Part shown: positions 14,707-20,587 of the stretch, piece after piece
How positions within the stretch are numbered: the stretch's first letter is position 1
Layout of the letters: each line of letters starts with the position of its first letter
NCBI GenBank assembly: GCA_023230665.1
Contig: JALNWY010000042.1
Span: 1-20,587, forward strand
DNA from: Deltaproteobacteria bacterium
Lineage (GTDB): Bacteria; Desulfobacterota; Desulfomonilia; UBA1062
DNA length: 20,587 bases
Direction of reading: 5' to 3'
Notes under the pieces: generated by a model
The model's database searches: none
What the model saw: only the letters and a program-made list of their open reading frames with translations
What the model was told of the DNA's origin: nothing
Position numbers and translations under genes: made by a program

Positions 14707-15879
14707 CTATCTCCCAGGAGGCCTGGCATGCGTTTCCCGAGAGACATCCTCCCCTTCGAGATCCATTTTCATGGAAATGAAGCTGAAGAGATCACGCAGG
14801 GTCACGATGCCTTCCAGACGGCCATGGTCTGTTACCAGAAGTCTGCTCACCCCCTCGCGATTCATCCTTGCCATGACCTTCATGGCATCGGTGGAGGGCT
14901 CTACGGTATTCTTTTCCGAGCACTGCGAAACAATGTCTTCCACGTGCCTGTGCCCCCACTCTTCCCGCGGGATCTCCTTGATCCTGTCCAGGGTGATGCA
15001 TCCTTCGAGATTCCCTGCATTGTCCTGCACAGGAAACATCTTGTAGTGATACTTGTAGAAATAGTCATGAATGAGCTGGTCCAGAGGCATGGCCGGTGAG
15101 ACCGAAACCGGGTCTTTCTTCATGAACCGTCTGACCGTCTCACCGCTTAAGGCCCGCTGCATCAGGAGCTGCGTGTACGAGGTCTGGGATGCGCTTCTCA
15201 GAAACAGCCCGATGAGAACCCACCACATGCCGCCGATGAAGTTTCCGGTGATGATATTCAAAACCCCCAGGAAGATAAGCGCCAGTCCAAAACCGGCCCC
15301 TATCCGGGACGCGATCCGGGTCGCCCAGCGGAGGTTACCCTTCCACTTCCACAGGGCCGACCGCAGGACCCTGCCGCCGTCGAGCGGATACGCCGGCACG
15401 AGATTGAATGCGGCCAGGACGAAATTGATGACCGCCAGATAGTTGAAAACAGCCCCCACCGGCGCGGGCCACTGCGCCTGGATCCCAAACCGGTACACCC
15501 CATAGAAGACAAAGCCCAGAAAGATGCTCGACAGAGGTCCGGCAACGGCCATGAAGAATTCGGTTCTGGAGTTGTTGGGCTCCTCATTCATCTCGGAGAC
15601 GCCGCCGAACACAAACAGGGTGATCCCTCTGATTTCGAGGCCGAACTCACGCGATACCAGCGAGTGGCTCATCTCGTGAAAAATGATCGAAAAGAACAGA
15701 CCAAGGGCCCCGATCACGCCCATGATCCAGTAGGTGAGTGTTGAGAAGCCCTGGTAGTAGTAGGGAAAGAATCCAGCGGCCAGGGTCCAGGTAATCAGCA
15801 CGGCGATGATGACCCAGCTCAGATCGAGATAGACGGTAAACCCGAAGAGCCTGAATATTTGTATCCGTCTTCCAAACAT
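14707..15879 (-). CDS. Site-2-type (M50) membrane metalloprotease with two CBS domains
   Basis: 390-residue integral membrane zinc protease of the SpoIVFB-like M50 type. About six hydrophobic segments span residues 10-228. The zinc motif HEMSH gives H68, E69 and H72; the third ligand is D167 in NLVPAYPLDGGR. GPLSSIFLG is a typical intramembrane segment. Residues about 250-305 and 312-370 form a CBS pair, which in relatives binds adenine nucleotides and links activity to energy state. The tail (residues 371-390) is charged. It would cut a membrane-bound substrate such as an anti-sigma factor, but none is visible here. A GGGAG site precedes the ATG, and GCCGGG/CCCGGC (15897-15917) forms a hairpin just before it. 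Confidence 0.93.
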   Translation of the reverse strand: MFGRRIQIFRLFGFTVYLDLSWVIIAVLITWTLAAGFFPYYYQGFSTLTYWIMGVIGALGLFFSIIFHEMSHSLVSREFGLEIRGITLFVFGGVSEMNEEPNNSRTEFFMAVAGPLSSIFLGFVFYGVYRFGIQAQWPAPVGAVFNYLAVINFVLAAFNLVPAYPLDGGRVLRSALWKWKGNLRWATRIASRIGAGFGLALIFLGVLNIITGNFIGGMWWVLIGLFLRSASQTSYTQLLMQRALSGETVRRFMKKDPVSVSPAMPLDQLIHDYFYKYHYKMFPVQDNAGNLEGCITLDRIKEIPREEWGHRHVEDIVSQCSEKNTVEPSTDAMKVMARMNREGVSRLLVTDHGRLEGIVTLRDLFSFISMKMDLEGEDVSRETHARPPGR

Positions 15880-16172
15880 GCGTTCATCTCCCTTTGGCCG
15901 GGCTTAAGCCTCCCGGCGATTGACCTTTCCGCCGGCATTGTATGGGCCGCAAACAACTGGGCCCTTCCGATCCCGGAAGAACAAGCTACAATGATTATGC
16001 CAAATATCCGCCCTTCCTGGAATCGGCATTGCCCCTCAGACATTAGCCGGCGGCGCTCGCGTGGGCGTTTCCGAAGCCCGTCCGGGAAAACAGGACGATT
16101 CCCGCCCAGGGGGACACTCTCTTCGACAGCTACGCCATATTCACTCAAGACAGAATTCTGCTCGAGAAGGCC

Positions 16173-16385
16173 TTGGCGACCTCCGCCCGCCGTTCTTTTT
16201 TGTTTTTGGTCACTTCTTTTGTCCTGGTGATCCTCTTCCTCAGTCTGCGGGCCTTCTCCGAGCGCTACACCGGCTCGAAAGGGCGCAGCCTATACCTAAA
16301 GGCCGCCTTTGATCTCTCCTGCCTTACCCTTACTATGTGTAAACAGGGGTTGCGCTGCTCTCCATGCCTTTCGCACCCCTTGTAA
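16173..16385 (+). CDS. Doubtful small membrane protein or gene remnant before the copper ATPase
   Basis: A frame open from 16047 to a stop at 16383-16385 has no ATG or GTG; the only usual start is a TTG at 16173, with GAGAAGG too close upstream. From there 70 residues contain one hydrophobic helix (SFLFLVTSFVLVILFLSL) and a Cys-rich tail (CLTLTMCKQGLRCSPC). It may be a remnant, a small metal-related membrane protein, or chance in GC-rich DNA. I recognise no family. The remainder of the gap 15880-16413 holds no other credible gene. Confidence 0.15.
   Translation: MATSARRSFLFLVTSFVLVILFLSLRAFSERYTGSKGRSLYLKAAFDLSCLTLTMCKQGLRCSPCLSHPL
16309..16336 (+). promoter_or_regulatory. Possible promoter of the copper ATPase
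   Basis: TTGATC, 16 bases, TACTAT; each hexamer matches four of six consensus bases. It lies 78 bases before the ATPase start. TTAC and GTAA flank the -10 as a weak inverted repeat, which might bind a metal regulator, but the match to any known box is poor. Confidence 0.3.
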
Positions 16386-16413
16386 AGAATACGGCTTCGG
16401 AGGTCTTGTCCAT

Positions 16414-18447
16414 ATGCATGGATTGCACGGCCACCCGGAAAAACAGGGGCACGCCGGGCATGCACGGGCACACTCCGCCCGGATGATCGAGGATTTCAGA
16501 AAGAGATTCCTCGTATCGCTCGTCATCACCTTGCCGGTACTGGCCCTCTCGCCCCAGATCCAGGATTTTCCGGGCATGTCCCCGCTGATTGGGGACCGGG
16601 CCGATCTCTGGGTGCTCTTTGTGCTCTGCTCTGTCATCTACTTCTACGGCGGCGCACCCTTTGTCAGAGGCCTGGTGGACGAGCTGAGAAACAAGCAGCC
16701 TGCAATGATGGCCCTCATCGGGCTCGCCATAACCGTGGCCTATGTCTACAGCACCGCCGTGGTGTTCGGCCTCCCTGGAATGGTATTCTACTGGGAGCTG
16801 GCCACCCTGATCGATGTGATGCTGCTGGGCCACTGGCTGGAGATGCGCTCGGTCACGCGTGCTTCCGGCGCGCTCGAGGAACTGGTGAAGCTCATGCCCT
16901 CGCGGGCGGGCCGGGTCGGCGAGGAGGGCCGCATCGAAGAAGTGCCCGTGGAAGACCTGCGCGCGGGAGATCTCGTGCTGGTGAAGCCCGGTGAAAAGGT
17001 GCCCATCGACGGGGTTGTCGTGGAGGGGAGGACCACGGTGGACGAGAGCCTGATCACCGGAGAGAGTCGGCCTGCAGAAAAAGGCCGGGGCGACGATATC
17101 ATCGGGGGCGTGATCAACGGCGAGTCGGCCGTCACCATGGAGGTGATGAAAACCGGAGAGAACACCTATCTCTCCCAGGTGATCGACATGGTCCGGAAGG
17201 CCCAGGAATCGAAATCCCGCGCCCAGGTCCTCTCGGACCGGGCAGCCTTCTGGCTCACCATCATCAGCCTTTCCGTAGGCAGCATCACGCTCGTCACCTG
17301 GCTGGCTCTGGGCCGGGAGTTCGTGTTCGCCCTCGCCCGGATGGTCACGGTCATGGTCATCACCTGTCCCCATGCCTTGGGGCTGGCAGTGCCTCTGGTG
17401 GTGGCGGTGTCCACCACCCTGGCCGCCAGGAACGGGCTGCTCATCAACGACCGTTCCGTATTCGAAAGGGCCCGGGATATCGGCGCCATCGTATTCGACA
17501 AGACAGGAACACTCACCCAGGGACGGTTTGCCGTGATGAAGGTCATCCCCGGAACCGGCTTAAGCGCAGGCGATGTGCTGAGAATCGCAGCCTCTCTGGA
17601 GAGCCGCTCGGAACACCCTATCGCCCGGGCCGTCGTGGAAGCGGCCGGCAAGCAGCAACTTGATATATCCGCGCCAAAGGATTTCAGCATCATTCCCGGA
17701 CAAGGCGCCAGGGGCGAGGTCGAAGGTAAGCAGGTCCTTGCGGTGAGTCCAGGATATCTGGCGGAAAAAGGACTGGAAACCGGTCCCGAGATCCGGGATG
17801 CCCTGTCTGCGGAAGACCGGACAACCGTGTACCTGATCCGGGATGGGCAGATGATCGGGGCCGTGGAGCTCGCGGACACCATACGGCCGGAATCGAGAGA
17901 GGCGATTTCCCGGCTCAGGCGGATGGGGTTCAAGATCATGATGCTCACGGGCGACGCTGAGCCGGTAGCCCGGGTGGTGGCCCAGGACCTTGAGATACAT
18001 GAGTATTTTGCCGAGGTTCTTCCCCACAAGAAAGAACAGAAGATCAGAGACATCCAGGCCCAGGGTCTGCGCGTAGCTATGGTGGGCGACGGGATGAACG
18101 ACGCCCCTGCCTTGGTGGCGTCGGACCTGGGAATCGCCGTCGGAGCGGGCACAGACGTGGCTGCGGCATCCGGTGACATCGTGCTGATTCGCTCGGATCC
18201 GCGTGACGTGTACGGCATCCTTGCGCTTGCCCGGGCTTCCTATTCCAAGATGCTCCAGAACCTGTTCTGGGCCACCGGCTATAACGTGATCGCCATCCCG
18301 CTGGCCGCCGGGGTGCTCGCGCCCTGGGGGTTTGTGCTGCCTCCCGCTGTGGGCGCCCTGGCCATGTCCGCCTCCACCATCATTGTGGCGCTCAACGCCC
18401 AGCTCTTATGGAGGGTGAAAATGCAGGTCCCGGAGGAAGCAGCGTAA
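16414..18447 (+). CDS. copB: CopB-type P1B-3 copper/silver-exporting P-type ATPase
   Basis: 677-residue inner-membrane ATPase pumping Cu (or Ag) out of the cytoplasm. The first 22 residues are His-rich (MHGLHGHPEKQGHAGHARAH), as in CopB proteins, in place of a Cys metal-binding domain. The membrane metal site is C318-P319-H320, and the last two helices carry N-x6-YN-x4-P and P-x6-MSAST-x5-N, the full P1B-3 signature. Phosphorylation site D362 (DKTGT), HP motif H401-P402, TGD514 and GDGMNDAP at 558-565 are intact. I chose ATG 16414 over a start at 16309: GGAGGT at 16399-16404 precedes it and the His-rich start fits. The next gene is a ferritin-like protein. Confidence 0.95.
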   Translation: MHGLHGHPEKQGHAGHARAHSARMIEDFRKRFLVSLVITLPVLALSPQIQDFPGMSPLIGDRADLWVLFVLCSVIYFYGGAPFVRGLVDELRNKQPAMMALIGLAITVAYVYSTAVVFGLPGMVFYWELATLIDVMLLGHWLEMRSVTRASGALEELVKLMPSRAGRVGEEGRIEEVPVEDLRAGDLVLVKPGEKVPIDGVVVEGRTTVDESLITGESRPAEKGRGDDIIGGVINGESAVTMEVMKTGENTYLSQVIDMVRKAQESKSRAQVLSDRAAFWLTIISLSVGSITLVTWLALGREFVFALARMVTVMVITCPHALGLAVPLVVAVSTTLAARNGLLINDRSVFERARDIGAIVFDKTGTLTQGRFAVMKVIPGTGLSAGDVLRIAASLESRSEHPIARAVVEAAGKQQLDISAPKDFSIIPGQGARGEVEGKQVLAVSPGYLAEKGLETGPEIRDALSAEDRTTVYLIRDGQMIGAVELADTIRPESREAISRLRRMGFKIMMLTGDAEPVARVVAQDLEIHEYFAEVLPHKKEQKIRDIQAQGLRVAMVGDGMNDAPALVASDLGIAVGAGTDVAAASGDIVLIRSDPRDVYGILALARASYSKMLQNLFWATGYNVIAIPLAAGVLAPWGFVLPPAVGALAMSASTIIVALNAQLLWRVKMQVPEEAA

Positions 18448-18458
18448 GGAGTAGACCA

Positions 18459-18486
18459 CCGGAGCCGGCTCAAGGTCCGGTTCCGG
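18459..18486 (+). repeat. Stable intergenic hairpin between copB and the ferritin-like gene
   Basis: CCGGAGCCGG (18459-18468) pairs with CCGGTTCCGG (18477-18486) through nine Watson-Crick pairs and one G-U, with an 8-base loop. No T run follows. It could reduce read-through or protect the upstream mRNA end, letting the two genes be expressed at different levels. Confidence 0.55.
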
Positions 18487-18521
18487 CACACTATATGAGA
18501 ACACACAAAAGGAGGATGACC

Positions 18522-18821
18522 ATGCCTGAATTCTCAAGCGCACTCTCTGCAATGCGCAGTGACCGGAAGCTGACCAGAGAAGAGCTCATCCGGGCAATCC
18601 GTTTCAGCATCGCCGCCGAATACGAGGCGGTGCAGATCTACATGCAGCTGGCCGAGTCCATCGATGATCAGGACGCCATCAAGGTGTTGAAAGATATCTC
18701 GGAAGAAGAACTGGTCCATGCGGGCGAGTTTCTCAAGCTGCTCTACCGCCTCAACCCCGAAGAGGAGCGCCACTACCGGGAGGGGTTTCAGGAGGTGGAG
18801 GAACTGCTCGGCCGGAAATAG
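18522..18821 (+). CDS. Ferritin-like half-bundle protein (rubrerythrin/Flp family)
   Basis: 99 residues, enough for two helices rather than the four of a full ferritin. Helix 1 (about 19-46) has E33 and E35 in AAEYEAVQIY; helix 2 (about 49-76) has E63 and H66 in the EELVH motif. Two chains together could make a di-iron site, as in encapsulated ferritins and other short Flp proteins. It probably binds or oxidizes iron. I see no encapsulin gene and no clear cargo-loading peptide at the C-terminus (EELLGRK). The ATG at 18522 has AAAGGAGG upstream. A T6 run (18825-18831 area) follows the stop, but without a good hairpin. Confidence 0.8.
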   Translation: MPEFSSALSAMRSDRKLTREELIRAIRFSIAAEYEAVQIYMQLAESIDDQDAIKVLKDISEEELVHAGEFLKLLYRLNPEEERHYREGFQEVEELLGRK

Positions 18822-18873
18822 GGCTTTTTTTAGCACATGCTTGGCTCATGCCCGGGTGAAAAAAGGAGAGACC

Positions 18874-19071
18874 ATGGCCAGGATCGTATATATCATTGAA
18901 CAGGACTGCCAAGGATGCGGTCTGTGTGAAGACATCTGCCCCGAGGTGTTCAGGCTGGACGAGGAGTCGGAGGTTGCCAGGGTGATCAAGCCCGAAGGGG
19001 GGCCGGAGGAATTCATTCAGGAGGCCATCGAGTCGTGCCCGGCAGAATGCATCTGCTGGGAGGAAGAATGA
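18874..19071 (+). CDS. Single-cluster 4Fe-4S ferredoxin
   Basis: 65-residue low-potential electron carrier of the Desulfovibrio/Thermotoga monocluster type. C12, C15, C18 (CQGCGLC) and C55-Pro are the expected [4Fe-4S] ligands. C22 (also followed by Pro) and C59 or C61 are extra cysteines; in relatives such a pair can form a disulfide or hold a second cluster. It is acidic (many E/D) and ends WEEE. AAAAGGAGAG is just before the ATG. It follows the ferritin-like gene by 52 bases and may supply electrons for iron handling, but an unrelated redox partner is equally possible. Confidence 0.93.
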   Translation: MARIVYIIEQDCQGCGLCEDICPEVFRLDEESEVARVIKPEGGPEEFIQEAIESCPAECICWEEE

Positions 19072-19163
19072 TGGCCCCGCAGAAAATCGTGGCCGCAGCA
19101 CAGAATTCTTCCCGCCGGCGGATTTGTCCGGCCCCCGCCCAAGGCCGTGCCTCAGGCATGGGG

Positions 19164-19195
19164 CCGCCGACCTCGAAAAAGGCCTGGGTCGGCGG
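19164..19195. terminator. Hairpin between ferredoxin and the convergent lipoprotein gene
   Basis: CCGCCGACC (19164-19172) and GGTCGGCGG (19187-19195) form a perfect 9-bp stem with a 14-base loop. No T run on either strand. As it lies between two convergent genes it could end both transcripts. Confidence 0.5.
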
Positions 19196-19219
19196 AAATA
19201 TCAAGGCTGAAACAGCTCC

Positions 19220-19708
19220 TTACAGGTACGCCTGCCTGAGTTCGAACATCCCGGCCTGACGCTTGAGTACGGATTCGTCCCGGATGCTTGCGTTCAGGCT
19301 TTCGAGTATGGTTCTCAGTTCATCCGGGCTCTTCCCCTGTGCATCAAAGAAGAGGGTGGTCTCTGGGTTGAGGGTTACAGTCTTTCCCAGATGCCGGGAG
19401 AGTGTCCTTTCAAGGGACGCCGTGTCGAGCCGTCCGTCGCGGTCTAACCTGACACCGGTGAGCTCGCCTGTCCGCCCATCCGGCAGATAGATCGTCCCGG
19501 TCGTGATATCCACAGCAAAGGCCACGACCCCCGGAACGATAAAGAGCAGGAGCAGCGCGGCATCGAGCAGTGCCACGACCGGATCGATGCGCCCCCCCTC
19601 CTGTCCTCGCCGTTCGGGATACAGGAAGTACCCGCATGCGGTGAAACTCGTAAGGCATGTGACGACGAGCACCATGGCTAACCATCTTCTCACTCTCTGT
19701 ACGATCAT
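19220..19708 (-). CDS. Predicted lipoprotein of unknown function, YceK-like
   Basis: 162 residues if started at the ATG at 19708, which has GGAGGT seven bases upstream. That start gives a clean lipoprotein signal: basic MIVQRVRRW, a hydrophobic core, and SFTAC with lipid-acceptor C25. A motif block follows (YPERRGQEGGRIDPVV), then a hydrophobic helix (LLLLFIVPGVVAFAVDITTG) and a YLPDG turn. I recognise this block from small uncharacterised bacterial lipoproteins, but no function is known to me. Residues 80-162 are a soluble, charged tail. The protein would sit on the membrane facing the periplasm. A longer start at 19801 would spoil the signal peptide. Confidence 0.75.
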   Translation of the reverse strand: MIVQRVRRWLAMVLVVTCLTSFTACGYFLYPERRGQEGGRIDPVVALLDAALLLLFIVPGVVAFAVDITTGTIYLPDGRTGELTGVRLDRDGRLDTASLERTLSRHLGKTVTLNPETTLFFDAQGKSPDELRTILESLNASIRDESVLKRQAGMFELRQAYL

Positions 19709-19769
19709 AAGAGCACCTCCAGGTTCTCTCCATGAGCAGATTTTCTTCATATAGAGCCTCTGGCTCAAC

Positions 19770-19775
19770 ATTATA
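19770..19775 (-). promoter_or_regulatory. Possible -10 element for the lipoprotein gene
   Basis: A perfect TATAAT is present on the minus strand 62 bases before the lipoprotein start; it lies in the palindrome ATTATAAT, so it could equally serve the plus strand. No good -35 is found at 17 bases. Confidence 0.3.
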
Positions 19776-19777
19776 AT

Positions 19778-20141
19778 GGGAATCGTCTGCCGTATTCTCA
19801 ACCCGAGGTTCCATTGCCTTCATCAAGGAATTTCGCGGCGCGGATTCGAAGAAAAGACTGGCTCCGATCGACGAGAGAACGCAGGGTCTTCTGCCTGAAG
19901 TTCCAAAGGGGAAAAACCCGGAAAGACTATTGCAGAAACACCTCACACCGGAGTGAACCGTGCACCGGGATGATGAGAACCTCTCTCTGGCGTAAGACCG
20001 CCTGATCGGTTATACTCTTTAAAAGGCAATGCGTGATTATCGGAGGCCTGTATTCCGGCAGGAAGAATTTCCCCGAGAGTGCTGCCGCCTGCTCTGCCGG
20101 AGCGCAGCTCACTGGAGTTCCGAGGATGACGGGAGGGTATC
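19778..20141. other. Gap between divergent genes, no gene seen
   Basis: About 360 bases with no credible coding region: open frames are short, lack ribosome binding sites and match nothing I recognise. TATACT at about 20012-20017 may be a -10 element for the downstream YjbQ gene, but the -35 region is poor. Confidence 0.3.
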
Positions 20142-20558
20142 ATGAAATCATATAGAAAAGAATTGTGGTTCAATACGAGAAACCGGGTGGAGTTCATCAA
20201 CATCACCCCTGATATTCAGCAGTGCCTGCGCGAGAGCGGGATAAGGGAGGGCCTTGTTCTGTGTAATGCCATGCATATCACGGCGAGCGTGTTCATCAAC
20301 GACGACGAGTCCGGACTGCACCATGATTATGCCGTGTGGCTGGAAAAGCTGGCGCCTCATGAACCTGTCTCGCAGTATCGTCACAACGTGGGCGAAGACA
20401 ATGCGGACGGACACATGAAACGCCAGATCATGGGCAGAGAGGTGGTTGTTGCAGTGACAGAAGGCAGGCTGGACTTCGGCCCCTGGGAGCGGATATTCTA
20501 CGGAGAGTTCGACGGCAGGAGGAAAAAGCGCGTACTGGTCAAGATCATCGGAGAATAA
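20142..20558 (+). CDS. yjbQ: YjbQ/UPF0047 family protein
   Basis: 138-residue protein of the widespread YjbQ (UPF0047) family, annotated as a secondary thiamine-phosphate synthase on the basis of weak in vivo activity. The markers are ITPDIQQCLRESGIREGLV, then MHITASVFINDDESGL with the conserved HHDY, then NADGHMKRQIMG with a conserved His, and a C-terminal GPWERIFYGEFDGRR. GGGAGG precedes the ATG. The true cellular role is not settled. It is transcribed away from the lipoprotein gene. Confidence 0.92.
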   Translation: MKSYRKELWFNTRNRVEFINITPDIQQCLRESGIREGLVLCNAMHITASVFINDDESGLHHDYAVWLEKLAPHEPVSQYRHNVGEDNADGHMKRQIMGREVVVAVTEGRLDFGPWERIFYGEFDGRRKKRVLVKIIGE

Positions 20559-20563
20559 GCTTT

Positions 20564-20580
20564 GCCAGAGAAAATCTGGC
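20564..20580 (+). terminator. Hairpin after yjbQ, near window edge
   Basis: GCCAGA (20564-20569) pairs with TCTGGC (20575-20580) around GAAAA, six bases after the stop. No T run is visible before the window ends. Confidence 0.35.
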
Positions 20581-20587
20581 CAGGCAG

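Noticed and set aside
17166..18218. 350-residue minus-strand open frame inside copB
   Set aside because: Opposite strand of an intact P-type ATPase; Ser/Arg-rich shadow with no motif.
18522..18821. Encapsulin cargo system around the ferritin-like gene
   Set aside because: No encapsulin shell gene is in the window and the protein lacks a visible cargo-loading tail.
19410..19946. 178-residue minus-strand frame overlapping the lipoprotein gene
   Set aside because: The lipoprotein frame has a clean start site, signal peptide and lipobox; this one has none and is a frame-shifted shadow.
1..20587. CRISPR arrays, transposases, integrases, tRNA or rRNA genes
   Set aside because: No spaced direct repeats, transposase or integrase motifs, or tRNA T-loop sequences in a cloverleaf context were seen.

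Overview
This is a GC-rich bacterial chromosomal window with densely packed, mostly plus-strand genes. It carries housekeeping energy, sugar and metal genes. I see no phage, insertion sequence, CRISPR, rRNA or tRNA. The mix (an N-type F1FO ATPase operon, PfkB, D-lactate dehydrogenase, NDP-glucose/trehalose genes, a small ferredoxin, a ferritin-like protein) would fit an anaerobic or facultative Desulfobacterota-like (deltaproteobacterial) organism. That placement is inference from gene content only.

Positions 1-6064 hold most of an N-type (Dibrova/Galperin/Mulkidjanian class) ATPase operon in the order atpD(beta, cut by the window edge)-atpC-atpQ-atpB-atpE-atpF-atpA-atpG. The beta-first order, the missing separate delta gene, the long b subunit with a delta-like tail and the c subunit with two carboxylates plus the Na+ ligand motif all fit this class. 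The small atpR gene expected between atpQ and atpB is not there: only 54 bases separate them. The operon is compact, with four gene overlaps.

Positions 6166-9140 run on in the same direction with pfkB, a D-2-hydroxyacid (lactate-type) dehydrogenase and mutM/fpg. I see no clear terminator after atpG. Positions 9141-9455 are non-coding but carry a perfect 12-bp palindrome and a sigma-54-like -24/-12 element. Next comes an overlapping pair, a GalT-family nucleotidyltransferase/phosphorylase and a TreT-type trehalose synthase, closed by a strong terminator at about 11838-11883. These two could turn glucose-1-phosphate into an NDP-glucose and then trehalose.

Positions 11885-12974 hold a long leader and a small soluble histidine kinase with no sensor domain and no partner response regulator in view. 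It converges with gapA (minus strand, 13258-14250), which has two terminator-like hairpins downstream and a perfect 12-bp hairpin in its leader. Upstream of gapA on the same strand is a CBS-domain site-2-type membrane metalloprotease.

Positions 16414-19071 form a metal/redox group on the plus strand: a CopB-type (CPH motif) copper/silver P-type ATPase with a His-rich start, a 99-residue ferritin-like half-bundle protein and a single-cluster ferredoxin. The window ends with a minus-strand lipoprotein of unknown function and a plus-strand YjbQ/UPF0047 protein, facing away from each other across a 433-base gap.

Nothing here is a clear new multi-gene system. The most unusual items are the atpR-less N-type ATPase with a two-carboxylate rotor subunit and the coupled galT-like/treT pair with its unusual upstream region.
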